Positions 10,053-19,039 of a stretch of DNA of 64,000 nucleotides are shown here, piece after piece; the first letter of the stretch is position 1, and each line of letters begins with the position of its first letter. The position numbers were made by a program, and so were the translations under genes. The notes below the pieces were generated by a model, which saw nothing but the letters and a program-made list of their open reading frames with translations, was not told the origin of the DNA and did not search any database. Origin of the DNA: an uncultured Blautia sp. (GTDB lineage Bacteria; Bacillota; Clostridia; Lachnospirales; Lachnospiraceae); contig CALCDJ010000035.1 in assembly GCA_937900135.1 (NCBI GenBank), forward strand, positions 1 to 64,000, given 5' to 3'.

Positions 10053-11096
10053 TCACCTTGTTTCCAAGAACTCTACTTCCTTCTGTGCTGCCTCATCTTC
10101 CGGGTAGATTTTCAGATATTCCTTCGCCTTTTCCAAAGCAGTTCCAAAATCCAGTTTTTTCTCATAAGCCACAATCTCGTTAAACAAAAGGCCCTGCATT
10201 TCTTCTGTGGTTGCCACGGAAATTCCTGACGTAATATTGGAAAGGGCGCTGTCATAATTGCCTTCTGCAATATCGCAGAGTGCCAGACCGTTATACCCTT
10301 TTCCGGAATTTCCAGCCTTGGAAATATACTCCTGATACATCACTCTTGCATTGGAGATATCATTCTGCGTCAGATATACCCTGCCCAGAAGTACCAGCGC
10401 CTCTGTACTGTCCTGGTTGGAAGCCTCAATCAGCTCCTTCTGCGCATTGGCATAATCCTGCATATAGTAATAAACACGGCCACGGTCACAGTGATCCTCT
10501 GCATTTTTTGCCTCTGTTGTCAAAGCAGCCTCCAGATACCTGGTTCCATCTGCTTCCATATCCTTTTCCAGATAAGCCTCATAAATCTGGATCGCACGGT
10601 CATAAGTGGGATCTTCCCCATAAGCCTGTTCAAAATTAGAAGCAGCCTCTTCGTAAGAATCCAGCATCAGAGCCGACATTCCAGTAAGATAAAACGTATC
10701 TGCGTTCATGGAATGTTCTTCCCCTAACGTCTGACAGTCTGCCATTGCGTCTGCATACTGTCCGGCCTTGATCGCAGCGGTCGCCCGATAAGAAAGAAGA
10801 TCCTGTTCTAAGGCTTTTCCCACCTTTTCACAATTCAGAGCATTAGTAAACTGCTCTGACGCCTCTTTATAATTTCCCATACGAAGATGCGCGATTCCTG
10901 CTCCCCGATAAGACTGGGGAAGCTTATATTCGTTAGAAACAGAAGCCAGATACCCTTCCAGCGCATAGGAATAGCTGCCGCTTTCCAGATCCTGCTCTGC
11001 TTTTTCAAATGTTTCTTTTTTTTCACTGCCACAGCCTGCCAGAAGGGAAATCCCCAGACAAACTGCAAAAATCAAACTTAATTTTTTATTTTTCAT
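10053..11096 (-). CDS. TPR-repeat lipoprotein
   Basis: Secreted lipoprotein of 347 residues with a type II signal peptide and lipobox LLAGC (Cys about residue 22). The rest is a chain of tetratricopeptide-like helix pairs (for example YRGAGIAHLRMGNYKEASEQ, FYLTGMSALMLDSYEEAASN and CDRGRVYYYMQDYANAQKE), ending in FLETR. TPR folds bind partner proteins or peptides at the outer face of the membrane. It is the last gene of the minus-strand housekeeping run, 31 nt after glmM. The partner is unknown. Confidence 0.88.
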   Translation of the reverse strand: MKNKKLSLIFAVCLGISLLAGCGSEKKETFEKAEQDLESGSYSYALEGYLASVSNEYKLPQSYRGAGIAHLRMGNYKEASEQFTNALNCEKVGKALEQDLLSYRATAAIKAGQYADAMADCQTLGEEHSMNADTFYLTGMSALMLDSYEEAASNFEQAYGEDPTYDRAIQIYEAYLEKDMEADGTRYLEAALTTEAKNAEDHCDRGRVYYYMQDYANAQKELIEASNQDSTEALVLLGRVYLTQNDISNARVMYQEYISKAGNSGKGYNGLALCDIAEGNYDSALSNITSGISVATTEEMQGLLFNEIVAYEKKLDFGTALEKAKEYLKIYPEDEAAQKEVEFLETR

Positions 11097-11127
11097 CGAA
11101 TCTCCCCTGGCATATGAACAGTAATAT

Positions 11128-12474
11128 TTATTCTTGAATCAGTCCCTCTTCTGCAATTACCTTAACCACGTATTCTACGTGTTCCTGGCAGATCTCGTCA
11201 GAAGCTGCTTCCACCATGACACGGATCAACGGCTCTGTACCGCTTTCTCTTACCAGAATACGTCCTTCATCGCCTAAGATCTCTGCCACTTTTTTCACTG
11301 CTGCCTGAACCTTCGGATTGGCCTGCGCTTCCTTTTTGTCTGCTACCCGAACATTGCGAAGCAGCTGTGGATATACCTTCATTTCCTTGGCCAGATCACA
11401 CAGAGTGGCTTTTTTCTCTACACAGGCTTCCATCAACATAAGAGAGGTAAGAATTCCATCTCCGGTTGCTGCATAGCGGCTGAAAATAATATGGCCGGAC
11501 TGCTCGCCCCCGATGCTGTAATTATTTTCCAGCATATTTTCTGCCACATATTTGTCACCCACTGCTGTCTGTTCATAATCAATTCCTTCTCGCTCCAGAG
11601 CTTTATAAAGCCCCATATTGGACATCACTGTGGTAACAACCGTATTTCCCTTTAATTTGCCCTGTTCCTTTAAGTATTTGCCGCAGACATACATAATCTT
11701 GTCTCCGTCGATAATATTTCCTCTGTGGTCCACTGCGATACAGCGGTCTGCATCTCCATCATAGGCAAAGCCCACATCCAGTCCATGCTCCACCACATAT
11801 CTCTGCAACACTTCAATATGGGTAGAACCACAGTTGCGGTTGATGTTGGTTCCATCTGGCTCATTGTTGATCACATAGGTCTTCGCCCGCAGCGCATCAA
11901 AAACACTCTTGGCAATCGCAGAAGAACTGCCGTTGGAACAGTCCAGACCAACCTTGATATTTTTGAAATCACGGCATGGAATAGAAATCAGATATCCAAT
12001 ATAACGGTTTCTTCCAGATGCAAAATCAATGGTACGGCCAATCTCTTCTCTCTGAGCCAGAGGAACCTCCTCCAGTTCTCCATCCAGATAAGCCTCAATA
12101 CGCGCTTCAATCTCCGGTTCGATTTTCTGTCCGTTTCCATTTAAAAGCTTGATTCCATTGTCATAAAAAGGATTATGGCTGGCAGAGATCATGATTCCAC
12201 AATCAAAATCTTCTGTCCGAACTGCATAGGAAACGCTTGGCGTTGTGGTTACATGAAGAAGATACGCATCTGCTCCTGACGCAGTCAGTCCAGCTACCAG
12301 CGCATACTCAAACATATAGCTGCTTCTTCTGGTATCCTTGCCAATCACAATTTTCGCCTTATGATCACGGCCATAATACCATCCCACATAGCGTCCAACC
12401 TTAAATGCATGGTCTACGGTTAACTGTACATTGGCTTCACCGCGGAAACCGTCTGTTCCAAAATATTTTCCCAT
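11128..12474 (-). CDS. glmM: Phosphoglucosamine mutase
   Basis: Converts glucosamine 6-phosphate to glucosamine 1-phosphate for UDP-GlcNAc and peptidoglycan synthesis. At 448 residues it matches GlmM. Motifs seen are N-terminal GTDGFRG, the catalytic phosphoserine in ISASHNP (Ser about 99), the metal-binding DGDADR loop (about 243) and the C-terminal phosphate-binding RESGTEPLIRVM. The start has AAGGAG. Upstream lies a sugar-phosphate nucleotidyltransferase, in keeping with activated-sugar metabolism. Confidence 0.97.
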   Translation of the reverse strand: MGKYFGTDGFRGEANVQLTVDHAFKVGRYVGWYYGRDHKAKIVIGKDTRRSSYMFEYALVAGLTASGADAYLLHVTTTPSVSYAVRTEDFDCGIMISASHNPFYDNGIKLLNGNGQKIEPEIEARIEAYLDGELEEVPLAQREEIGRTIDFASGRNRYIGYLISIPCRDFKNIKVGLDCSNGSSSAIAKSVFDALRAKTYVINNEPDGTNINRNCGSTHIEVLQRYVVEHGLDVGFAYDGDADRCIAVDHRGNIIDGDKIMYVCGKYLKEQGKLKGNTVVTTVMSNMGLYKALEREGIDYEQTAVGDKYVAENMLENNYSIGGEQSGHIIFSRYAATGDGILTSLMLMEACVEKKATLCDLAKEMKVYPQLLRNVRVADKKEAQANPKVQAAVKKVAEILGDEGRILVRESGTEPLIRVMVEAASDEICQEHVEYVVKVIAEEGLIQE

Positions 12475-12580
12475 AATAATCTCCTTATTGATAAGTAAGA
12501 AATTGTCAAGATTCTACCTTGGATATATTATCACAGTTTTTCGTATTTGTCACATTATTCTTTTTTTTTATCCAATCGGC

Positions 12581-13498
12581 CTATTTGTACAATTCCAAAG
12601 GATATACGCCCTGTTCTGTCAGTTCACGGAATGCTTCTTCCACCACTGCCTTGTCTTCCTGATAAGTTACCCCAAACCAGGTGTCCTTTGTTTCCAGAAC
12701 ATCTACTCCCGCCTGATTTGTTTTAATCAGACGATCGATCAGCTCAGGAAGAAGATATTCTTTTTTCAGATCTCCCGGTTTTATGGAAGAAAGAAATTCC
12801 ACAAAGCCCTTTTCCAGAGTTTCCATAAATTGGGGAGTCAGCCCCCACATATTCATGGATACCAGTGATTTTTTATCCAACGGACGGGCGCTTCCGTCCT
12901 CCAGACGCTCTTCTGCGCCCTGTTCTGTCTTATAGATGTTGTGGGTTTCTGTCACTCCGGTGAGCTTTCCTTCTTCAATGTGGCAGACGCCTCTTGTTAC
13001 AGAGCCGTTGTCACTTAATGTATTTCCAAGACGGAAACCAGCCATACAAATATGAAGTTTTCCATCCTCCGGCTGCTCCTGTACCAGATATTTATGTACC
13101 TTCACAAAAGCCTCTTTGCCATAATAATCGTCTGCATTGATTACCACGAACGGCTCAGAAAGAACTTTTTTTGCTGCCAGAACTGCCTGTCCCGTTCCCC
13201 ATGGTTTGGTACGCTCCTCTGGCTTTTGAAAGCCTTCAGGGAGATCTTCCAGCGCCTGGAACGCATACTCTACCTCTGTGATCTTTTCGATCCGCTCTCC
13301 AATCACTTTACGGAACTCTTCTTCCAGATCCTTGCGGATAATAAATACCACTTTATTAAAACCAGCTTCCAGCGCATCATGGATGGAATAATCCATAATG
13401 ATTTCACCCTCAGGTCCCACCGAGGCCAGCTGCTTAATTCCTTTTCCAAACCGGCTGCCGATTCCGGCTGCCATGATCACCAATGCAGTTTTTTTCAT
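12581..13498 (-). CDS. Sugar-phosphate nucleotidyltransferase family protein
   Basis: Rossmann-type NTP transferase of 305 residues. It has the nucleotide-binding signature MAAGIGSRFGKGIKQL at the N-terminus, KPWGTGQAVLAA near residue 120, and the metal-binding Asp pair in FVVINADDYYG. No left-handed beta-helix acyltransferase domain is present. It should make an NDP-sugar from a sugar 1-phosphate and NTP, but neither partner can be read from sequence. It is 23 nt upstream of... prfA's neighbour order on the minus strand is prfA, then this gene, then glmM, suggesting shared transcription. Confidence 0.85.
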   Translation of the reverse strand: MKKTALVIMAAGIGSRFGKGIKQLASVGPEGEIIMDYSIHDALEAGFNKVVFIIRKDLEEEFRKVIGERIEKITEVEYAFQALEDLPEGFQKPEERTKPWGTGQAVLAAKKVLSEPFVVINADDYYGKEAFVKVHKYLVQEQPEDGKLHICMAGFRLGNTLSDNGSVTRGVCHIEEGKLTGVTETHNIYKTEQGAEERLEDGSARPLDKKSLVSMNMWGLTPQFMETLEKGFVEFLSSIKPGDLKKEYLLPELIDRLIKTNQAGVDVLETKDTWFGVTYQEDKAVVEEAFRELTEQGVYPLELYK

Positions 13499-13521
13499 TT
13501 TCGTCTCCTTTTGTTCCTCTC

Positions 13522-14598
13522 TTACTCTTCTTCCTGCAGATTGCTAAGCTTTGCTGCCTGGTCCGCTGCGATCAGACTGTCAATGATTTCTGAAAGATCA
13601 CCGTTTAAGATTCCATCCAGACGGTGCAGGGTCAGCTTAATTCTATGATCGGTGACACGTCCCTGGGGGAAATTATAAGTACGGATCTTTTCAGAACGAT
13701 CTCCGGTTCCAATCTGGCTTCTTCTGGCTTCTGCCTCTGCATCATGCTGTTTCGCCAGTTCCATTTCATACAGACGGGAACGCAGTACCTTTAATGCCTT
13801 ATCCTTATTTTTCAGCTGTGATTTTTCATCCTGACAAGAAATTACGATTCCTGTAGGAATATGGGTCAGACGAACCGCAGAGTCTGTGGTATTGACACAC
13901 TGTCCACCATTTCCAGATGCGCGGAATACATCAAATTTACAGTCATTCATATCCAGATGGAAGTCAATTTCCTCTGCTTCCGGCATAATGGCCACCGTAC
14001 AGGTGGAAGTATGGATACGTCCGCCTGATTCTGTCTCCGGCACACGCTGTACCCGGTGTACTCCACTTTCGTATTTCAGTCTGGAATACGCTCCATTTCC
14101 CTGAATCATAAAGGTGACTTCCTTGAAACCGCCGATTCCATTCTCATTTAAACTTAACATTTCTGTTTTCCAACGCAGAGACTCTGCATATTTTACATAC
14201 ATACGGTAGATCTCTGCTGCAAAAAGCGCCGCCTCGTCTCCGCCTGCGCCGGCACGTATCTCCACAATAACGTTCTTGCTGTCATTGGGGTCCTTGGGCA
14301 AAAGCAGGATCTTCAGATCATGCTCCAGGCCTTCCACTGCTTTTCTGGCATCGGAAAGCTCTTCCTTGAGCATTTCTCTCATTTCCTCATCCTTCTCCTC
14401 TTCCAGCATGGCAAGGCTGTCCTGAATGGTTTCTTTATTTTTTTTGTATTCCTTATAGGTCTCAACGATGGGCTGCAGATCACTCTGTTCCTTCATAAGT
14501 CTCTGGAATCGCTCCTGGTTGTCTGTCACACCAGGCTCTCCCAGTTCATTCAGTACCTCTTCAAAGCGCAGCACCAGATCTTCTAATTTATCAAACAT
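13522..14598 (-). CDS. prfA: Peptide chain release factor 1
   Basis: RF1, which terminates translation at UAA and UAG. At 358 residues it is the usual length. It has the stop-codon-reading P-x-T tripeptide as PET in RVPETESGGRIHTST (about 187-189), as in other Firmicutes, and the peptidyl-hydrolysis GGQ at 231-233, whose Gln is the target of PrmC. The methylase gene prmC lies just upstream in the same direction. The start has GAGGAGG. Confidence 0.98.
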   Translation of the reverse strand: MFDKLEDLVLRFEEVLNELGEPGVTDNQERFQRLMKEQSDLQPIVETYKEYKKNKETIQDSLAMLEEEKDEEMREMLKEELSDARKAVEGLEHDLKILLLPKDPNDSKNVIVEIRAGAGGDEAALFAAEIYRMYVKYAESLRWKTEMLSLNENGIGGFKEVTFMIQGNGAYSRLKYESGVHRVQRVPETESGGRIHTSTCTVAIMPEAEEIDFHLDMNDCKFDVFRASGNGGQCVNTTDSAVRLTHIPTGIVISCQDEKSQLKNKDKALKVLRSRLYEMELAKQHDAEAEARRSQIGTGDRSEKIRTYNFPQGRVTDHRIKLTLHRLDGILNGDLSEIIDSLIAADQAAKLSNLQEEE

Positions 14599-14648
14599 CT
14601 GAGATTTTCCTCCTCATTTACTTTATGACCAGTCATTGTTTCTGTTTC

Positions 14649-15530
14649 TCACCGGGAAACAGGCATTCTGCCAAAAACCATGCGGGGCAGCCCGCAAAGA
14701 TCTTTTTTGACACTGACCTCCAGGAAGCCTCTGTCTTTCATAAATTCAGACACAGCTTCCCCCTGGTCACAGCCGATCTCATAGATCAGCCATCCTCCCG
14801 GCTTTAAAAAGGCGGTCCCATCTTCGGTGATCCTCCGGTAAAAAAACAAGCCGTCTTCTTTTCCGTCAAGAGCCAGAAAAGGATCGTGAAAACGTACCTC
14901 ATCCATCAGTTCCCGAATGTCTGCCGTAGGAATATACGGTGGATTTGAGATGATCATATCATAGGTTTCTCTCCCTGCGCCACACGTTTCCTGAAAAAAC
15001 ACATCCGAAAACAGATCGCTTTGTATCAGTTTCAGTCGTTCTGCCACTTTAAGACTTTCTGCATTTCGTTCTGCCACTTTAAGAGCGCCCCTGGAAACAT
15101 CTGCTCCCACACCGGAAGCGTCCTCTCTCTCACAGAACAGACTTAGAAGAATGCAGCCAGACCCGGTACACATATCCAAAATCCTGGGGGCTTTCATGGG
15201 TTTTAAAAGCTCCAGGGCCTGTTCCACCACACATTCCGTATCCTGGCGAGGGATCAGCACCTGATCATTGACATAAAATTCATATCCCATAAAAAACGCC
15301 TGATGAGTCAAATGCTGCAGGGGAATCCGTTTTCCCCGATTCTCACACAGCGTTTCATAGGTCTGTACAAGGTTCTCCTCCACTGCCTCTTCACTGTGAG
15401 CAAAATAGTAGGCCCGGTTTTTACCAGTGGCATATTCCAGAAGGAGCCAGGCGTCCAGCCCGGCTTCCTCGATCTTGGATTTCTCCAGAATTTCTGTTCC
15501 TTTTTTTAAAAGAGATTTAAGACTCTCCAT
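14649..15530 (-). CDS. prmC: Release factor glutamine methyltransferase
   Basis: N5-glutamine methyltransferase acting on the GGQ glutamine of release factors. It has an N-terminal helical domain, the SAM-binding motif DMCTGSG (119-125) and the substrate-binding NPPY (196-199), in 293 residues. Its start overlaps the end of the yqhQ-like gene by 14 nt, indicating translational coupling, and prfA follows. A 19-nt direct repeat (15036-15054 and 15066-15084) lies inside the gene and encodes the repeated KVAER around residues 151-165. Confidence 0.96.
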   Translation of the reverse strand: MESLKSLLKKGTEILEKSKIEEAGLDAWLLLEYATGKNRAYYFAHSEEAVEENLVQTYETLCENRGKRIPLQHLTHQAFFMGYEFYVNDQVLIPRQDTECVVEQALELLKPMKAPRILDMCTGSGCILLSLFCEREDASGVGADVSRGALKVAERNAESLKVAERLKLIQSDLFSDVFFQETCGAGRETYDMIISNPPYIPTADIRELMDEVRFHDPFLALDGKEDGLFFYRRITEDGTAFLKPGGWLIYEIGCDQGEAVSEFMKDRGFLEVSVKKDLCGLPRMVFGRMPVSR

Positions 15531-16509
15531 CTGTTTCTTCCTCAGTCTCTACATCTACACCAAATTCTTCTTTCAGGTAAGTACGCCAGTCAAAGACTGC
15601 TTCCACTGCCGCAATGGCCACCTCCACCATGTCTGGTGTAGGCTCCTTCGTGGACAGCTTCTGCATGGCAAAACCTGGTTTGCTCAAAATCTGAGCCAGT
15701 TTGTTGTCTGTTCTTCCGGCCCACTGAATCATCTCGAAGGAAATTCCTGCCACAACAGGAACCATCAGAAGACGTCCAAAGAGACGTACCCAGTATCCCG
15801 GCACCAGCACAAAGATAAAATGGAGAAAAATACTTACAAGCATCACCAGGAATAAGAAGCTGGTACCGCAGCGTTTATGCTGACGGGAACTTACCATGAC
15901 ATTCTCCACAGTAAGGGGAAGGCCATGCTCCACACAATTGATACATTTATGCTCTGCTCCATGATACATAAAGGTTCTCTGAATGTCCTTCATTCTGGAA
16001 ATCAGAAGCATATATCCCATAAACAGAAACAGTTTTACAAACGCTTCTACCACTGTAACCACGAATTCCGATGCCCCCAGCTTCCTGCAAAAGCTGGCCA
16101 GTACATAAGGGAGCAGCATAAATGCCCCAATGGAAACCACAATGGAAATCGCAACTGTTACATAGAGCAGCCACTTAAACTGTCTGTCTTCTTTCGCTTT
16201 TTTTGCCTGTCTTTCTTCTTCGGACAAGGAAGCATTCTTTTTTGTATCTTCTTCGTCTTCCTCGTCTCCGGCAATCTCCGCAGAATACATCAGGCATTTC
16301 GTTCCCACTACCAGAGAGTCCACAAAGCTTACCACACCCCGGATAATGGGCCATTTGAGAAATCCGGCCTTGCCGAATATGCACTTATAGTCTTCCACCT
16401 TCAGTTCGATTCCCTGATCAGGTCTGCGCACTGCAATGGAATATTTATCTTTATGGCGCATCATAATGCCTTCCATAACAGCCTGTCCGCCAATGTTTGA
16501 TGATTTCAT
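15517..16509 (-). CDS. DUF1385 / YqhQ-like membrane protein
   Basis: DUF1385 family protein of 330 residues, conserved next to prmC-prfA in many Clostridia. It starts with GGQAVMEGIMMR, the family hallmark, and contains MYHGAEHKCINCVEHG, with a conserved His/Cys cluster near residue 185. About four or five hydrophobic segments lie between roughly 130 and 260. The role is unknown. Its end overlaps prmC. Confidence 0.93.
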   Translation of the reverse strand: MKSSNIGGQAVMEGIMMRHKDKYSIAVRRPDQGIELKVEDYKCIFGKAGFLKWPIIRGVVSFVDSLVVGTKCLMYSAEIAGDEEDEEDTKKNASLSEEERQAKKAKEDRQFKWLLYVTVAISIVVSIGAFMLLPYVLASFCRKLGASEFVVTVVEAFVKLFLFMGYMLLISRMKDIQRTFMYHGAEHKCINCVEHGLPLTVENVMVSSRQHKRCGTSFLFLVMLVSIFLHFIFVLVPGYWVRLFGRLLMVPVVAGISFEMIQWAGRTDNKLAQILSKPGFAMQKLSTKEPTPDMVEVAIAAVEAVFDWRTYLKEEFGVDVETEEETDGES

Positions 16510-16549
16510 ATCGATCCTTTCTGTCTGTGAGCCTTACATTTCCCCATAG

Positions 16550-16592
16550 AGTAAAGAAAGGCTGAGATTTCCCAACCTCAACCTTTTCTCAC
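16550..16592 (-). terminator. Probable terminator between rpmE and the yqhQ-like gene
   Basis: On the minus strand AAAGGTTGAG and CTCAGCCTTTC form a stem with one G-U pair, followed by a short T-rich tail. It may only partly stop transcription leaving rpmE. Confidence 0.5.
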
Positions 16593-16660
16593 ATACACAT
16601 TTCAATTATGAAATTTTGCAAAATTTCATATCTGTATTCCACAGATATTCTTTCAAAAAA

Positions 16661-16867
16661 TTATAAGCCGTATTTCTTATTGAATTTATCAATACGTCCA
16701 CGAGCCTGTGCGGCTTTCTGCTGTCCTGTGTAGAACGGATGGCATTTGGAACAGATTTCTACGTGGATATCCTGTTTGGTAGAACCTGTAGTAAATGTAT
16801 TTCCGCAGTTGCAGGTTACAGTTGCCTGGTAGTAATTCGGATGGATTCCTTCTCTCATGATTTTCAC
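16661..16867 (-). CDS. rpmE: 50S ribosomal protein L31, zinc-binding form
   Basis: A 68-residue L31 that keeps all four zinc ligands (CNCG near residue 20 and CSKC near 37-40), so it is the Zn-containing type. It follows rho by about 100 nt on the same strand, the usual rho-rpmE order in Firmicutes. The start has GAGAGGTG. Confidence 0.97.
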   Translation of the reverse strand: MKIMREGIHPNYYQATVTCNCGNTFTTGSTKQDIHVEICSKCHPFYTGQQKAAQARGRIDKFNKKYGL

Positions 16868-16967
16868 CTCTCTATATTTCTTCTATTTTCTATTCGTATT
16901 TTTTTGACGAATTCTTTATTAAACAGCTTTCTGATTATAGCATACCTCTTAAATAAATGCAAGTCGT

Positions 16968-18320
16968 TTATAAAAATTTCTGTTTTTTCGCCATCTGAAC
17001 AAATTCCCCGTTGGTTTTCGTTTTGGAGAACATATTCAGAATCTGTTCCACTGCATCTTCTGCCTTCAGTCCATTCAGGGCTTTGCGCATGTTGTACACT
17101 ACCTCCAGCTCGTCCTGGCTCAGAAGCAGATCTTCTCTTCTGGTACCGGATTTCTGGATATCAATAGCCGGGAATACCCGTTTTTCCTGAAGTTTACGAT
17201 CCAGGATCAATTCCATATTTCCAGTTCCCTTAAATTCCTCGTAAATCACATCATCCATCTTGCTTCCGGTATCCACCAGCGCAGTAGCAAGAATGGTCAG
17301 ACTGCCCCCTTCCCGCATATTTCGGGCAGCTCCAAAAAAGCGTTTGGGCATATGGAGCGCTGCCGGGTCAAGACCTCCGGACAGTGTTCTTCCACTGGGC
17401 GGAATCACCAGGTTATAGGCTCTTGCCAGTCTGGTAATGGAATCCAGCAAAATGGTCACATCCTTCTTATGCTCTACCAGACGGCGGGCACGTTCCACTA
17501 CCATCTCAGATACACGTTTGTGATGCTCTGGAAGTTCATCAAATGTAGAATAGATTACTTCCACATTGTTTCCCTGGATTGCTTCCTTAATATCTGTTAC
17601 TTCCTCAGGACGTTCGTCAATGAGAAGGATGATCAAATGCATGGATGGATTGTTGCGGAGAATGGACTTGGCCACATCCTTCAGAAGTGTAGTTTTACCT
17701 GCCTTTGGCGGAGAAACGATCATTCCTCTCTGCCCCTTGCCAATGGGACTGATCAGATCCACAATTCGCATGGCTGTGGTTCCTCCCGGACGTTCCATGA
17801 TCAGACGCTCATTGGGGAACACCGGTGTCATATCCTCGAAATTATATCTTTTCTGTCCCTCGCTGGGGTGAAATCCATTGATAGAAGTCACATACAGAAG
17901 GGCGCTGAACTTCTCACCCTGAGTTTTGATCCGGATATTTCCCTGCACAATATCTCCTGTCTTCAGATTAAATCTGCGGATCTGGGATGGTGACACATAA
18001 ATATCATTCTCCCCTGGCATATAATTCTCACAACGGATAAAACCATATCCATCTGGCATTACTTCCAGGATTCCATTGGCCTTTTCGCCGCTGTCCAGCT
18101 GTACTGTTTCTGCCGGAATTTTATAGACATTGGATTTCCGGTTCTCCTCCTGTGTTTCTGCTTCTGTCTTTGCTTCCGGAGTTTTTTCCTGTTTTGCATC
18201 CTCTTCCAGCATGCGCTCAATCAGTTCCGGTTTTCTGAGGGCAGATATCCCCTTAATGTCTCTGGCCTTCGCCAGTTCTTTCAACGTTGCCAGAGATAAC
18301 GATTCATACTTTTCTCTCAT
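16968..18320 (-). CDS. rho: Transcription termination factor Rho
   Basis: Hexameric RNA-dependent ATPase/helicase that ends transcription. It has an N-terminal Rho_N helix-extended-loop domain (about 1-45), a charged linker (45-65), a cold-shock-like RNA-binding domain (about 70-150), and an ATPase core with Walker A SPPKAGKTTLL (203-213), Walker B ILLDSITR and the Q/R-loop region GRTLSGGLDP. It has 450 residues and a complete core, and heads the run rho-rpmE-yqhQ-prmC-prfA. Confidence 0.98.
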   Translation of the reverse strand: MREKYESLSLATLKELAKARDIKGISALRKPELIERMLEEDAKQEKTPEAKTEAETQEENRKSNVYKIPAETVQLDSGEKANGILEVMPDGYGFIRCENYMPGENDIYVSPSQIRRFNLKTGDIVQGNIRIKTQGEKFSALLYVTSINGFHPSEGQKRYNFEDMTPVFPNERLIMERPGGTTAMRIVDLISPIGKGQRGMIVSPPKAGKTTLLKDVAKSILRNNPSMHLIILLIDERPEEVTDIKEAIQGNNVEVIYSTFDELPEHHKRVSEMVVERARRLVEHKKDVTILLDSITRLARAYNLVIPPSGRTLSGGLDPAALHMPKRFFGAARNMREGGSLTILATALVDTGSKMDDVIYEEFKGTGNMELILDRKLQEKRVFPAIDIQKSGTRREDLLLSQDELEVVYNMRKALNGLKAEDAVEQILNMFSKTKTNGEFVQMAKKQKFL

Positions 18321-18433
18321 TTACATTCCCTCGGCCTTCTTTTTTATATTTTTATTGCATGATTCAATTAATTTTACGGAATTTCCTGTCAGAAACGACA
18401 TGAATATCAGATTTCTTTTTTATCCTATCACAA

Positions 18434-18462
18434 ATCCCGGCGATTGTCCACACCGCCGGGAT
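18434..18462 (-). terminator. Hairpin terminator after the small export gene
   Basis: A 9-bp GC-rich stem (ATCCCGGCG / CGCCGGGAT) about 70 nt downstream of the COG2426 gene on the minus strand. The T-tract after it is weak, so its efficiency is uncertain. It separates the hisC unit from rho. Confidence 0.55.
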
Positions 18463-18530
18463 CCTGTCTGTAAAAACTTTTCAGAAAATAAGGGTTCCCT
18501 CTGTTTCCTCTAATTTGGAAGATGCAGCAA

Positions 18531-19031
18531 TCAGCTCACCACATTTCCTACCAGAAGATAGGAGAACACATACATGATCACTGAAGCCAGGAAGATTCCT
18601 CCCAGAATGGCCAGTGAAGATTTCTTGATATCAATTTCCAGAAGAGACGCGATCAGCGCTCCTGTCCAGGCTCCTGTACCGGGAAGGGGAATTCCCACAA
18701 AAAACAACAGGCCCCAGAATTCGTATTTTTTGATCTTATCACTCTTTCCCATAGCGCGGTTTTCCAGCTTCATAATCAGCCCTCGAAAAACCTTTGTCTT
18801 CTTCATCAGCTTAAAGATCTGGCGGATAAAAAGAAGGATAAAGGGAATGGGAATAATATTTCCAATGATACACAGGGGAATGGCGGTCTGGGGAGCGATC
18901 TTAAGCAACGATGCTGCCAGAAGCCCTCCTCTAAGCTCCAGAATGGGGATCATTGAAATAAAAAATACAACTGCTTCCGCAGAAATAAACGGTGACAGAT
19001 TTGTTGTAAACCATTGTACCAGTGATTCCAT
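18531..19031 (-). CDS. COG2426 small multidrug export family membrane protein
   Basis: Integral membrane protein of 166 residues, with PILELRGGLLAAS near residue 30 and GIPLPGTGAWTGALIASLLE near 115, both hallmarks of the family named small multidrug export protein. Four hydrophobic segments are visible. The family name is historical and the transported substrate is not established. It starts 8 nt after the hisC stop with AGGAGG, so the two are co-transcribed. Confidence 0.88.
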   Translation of the reverse strand: MESLVQWFTTNLSPFISAEAVVFFISMIPILELRGGLLAASLLKIAPQTAIPLCIIGNIIPIPFILLFIRQIFKLMKKTKVFRGLIMKLENRAMGKSDKIKKYEFWGLLFFVGIPLPGTGAWTGALIASLLEIDIKKSSLAILGGIFLASVIMYVFSYLLVGNVVS

Positions 19032-19039
19032 AGTACCTC

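Noticed and set aside
9795..10229. 144-residue plus-strand frame over the G/C-rich block
   Set aside because: It crosses a terminator, homopolymer tracts and the end of the TPR gene, and has no ribosome site.
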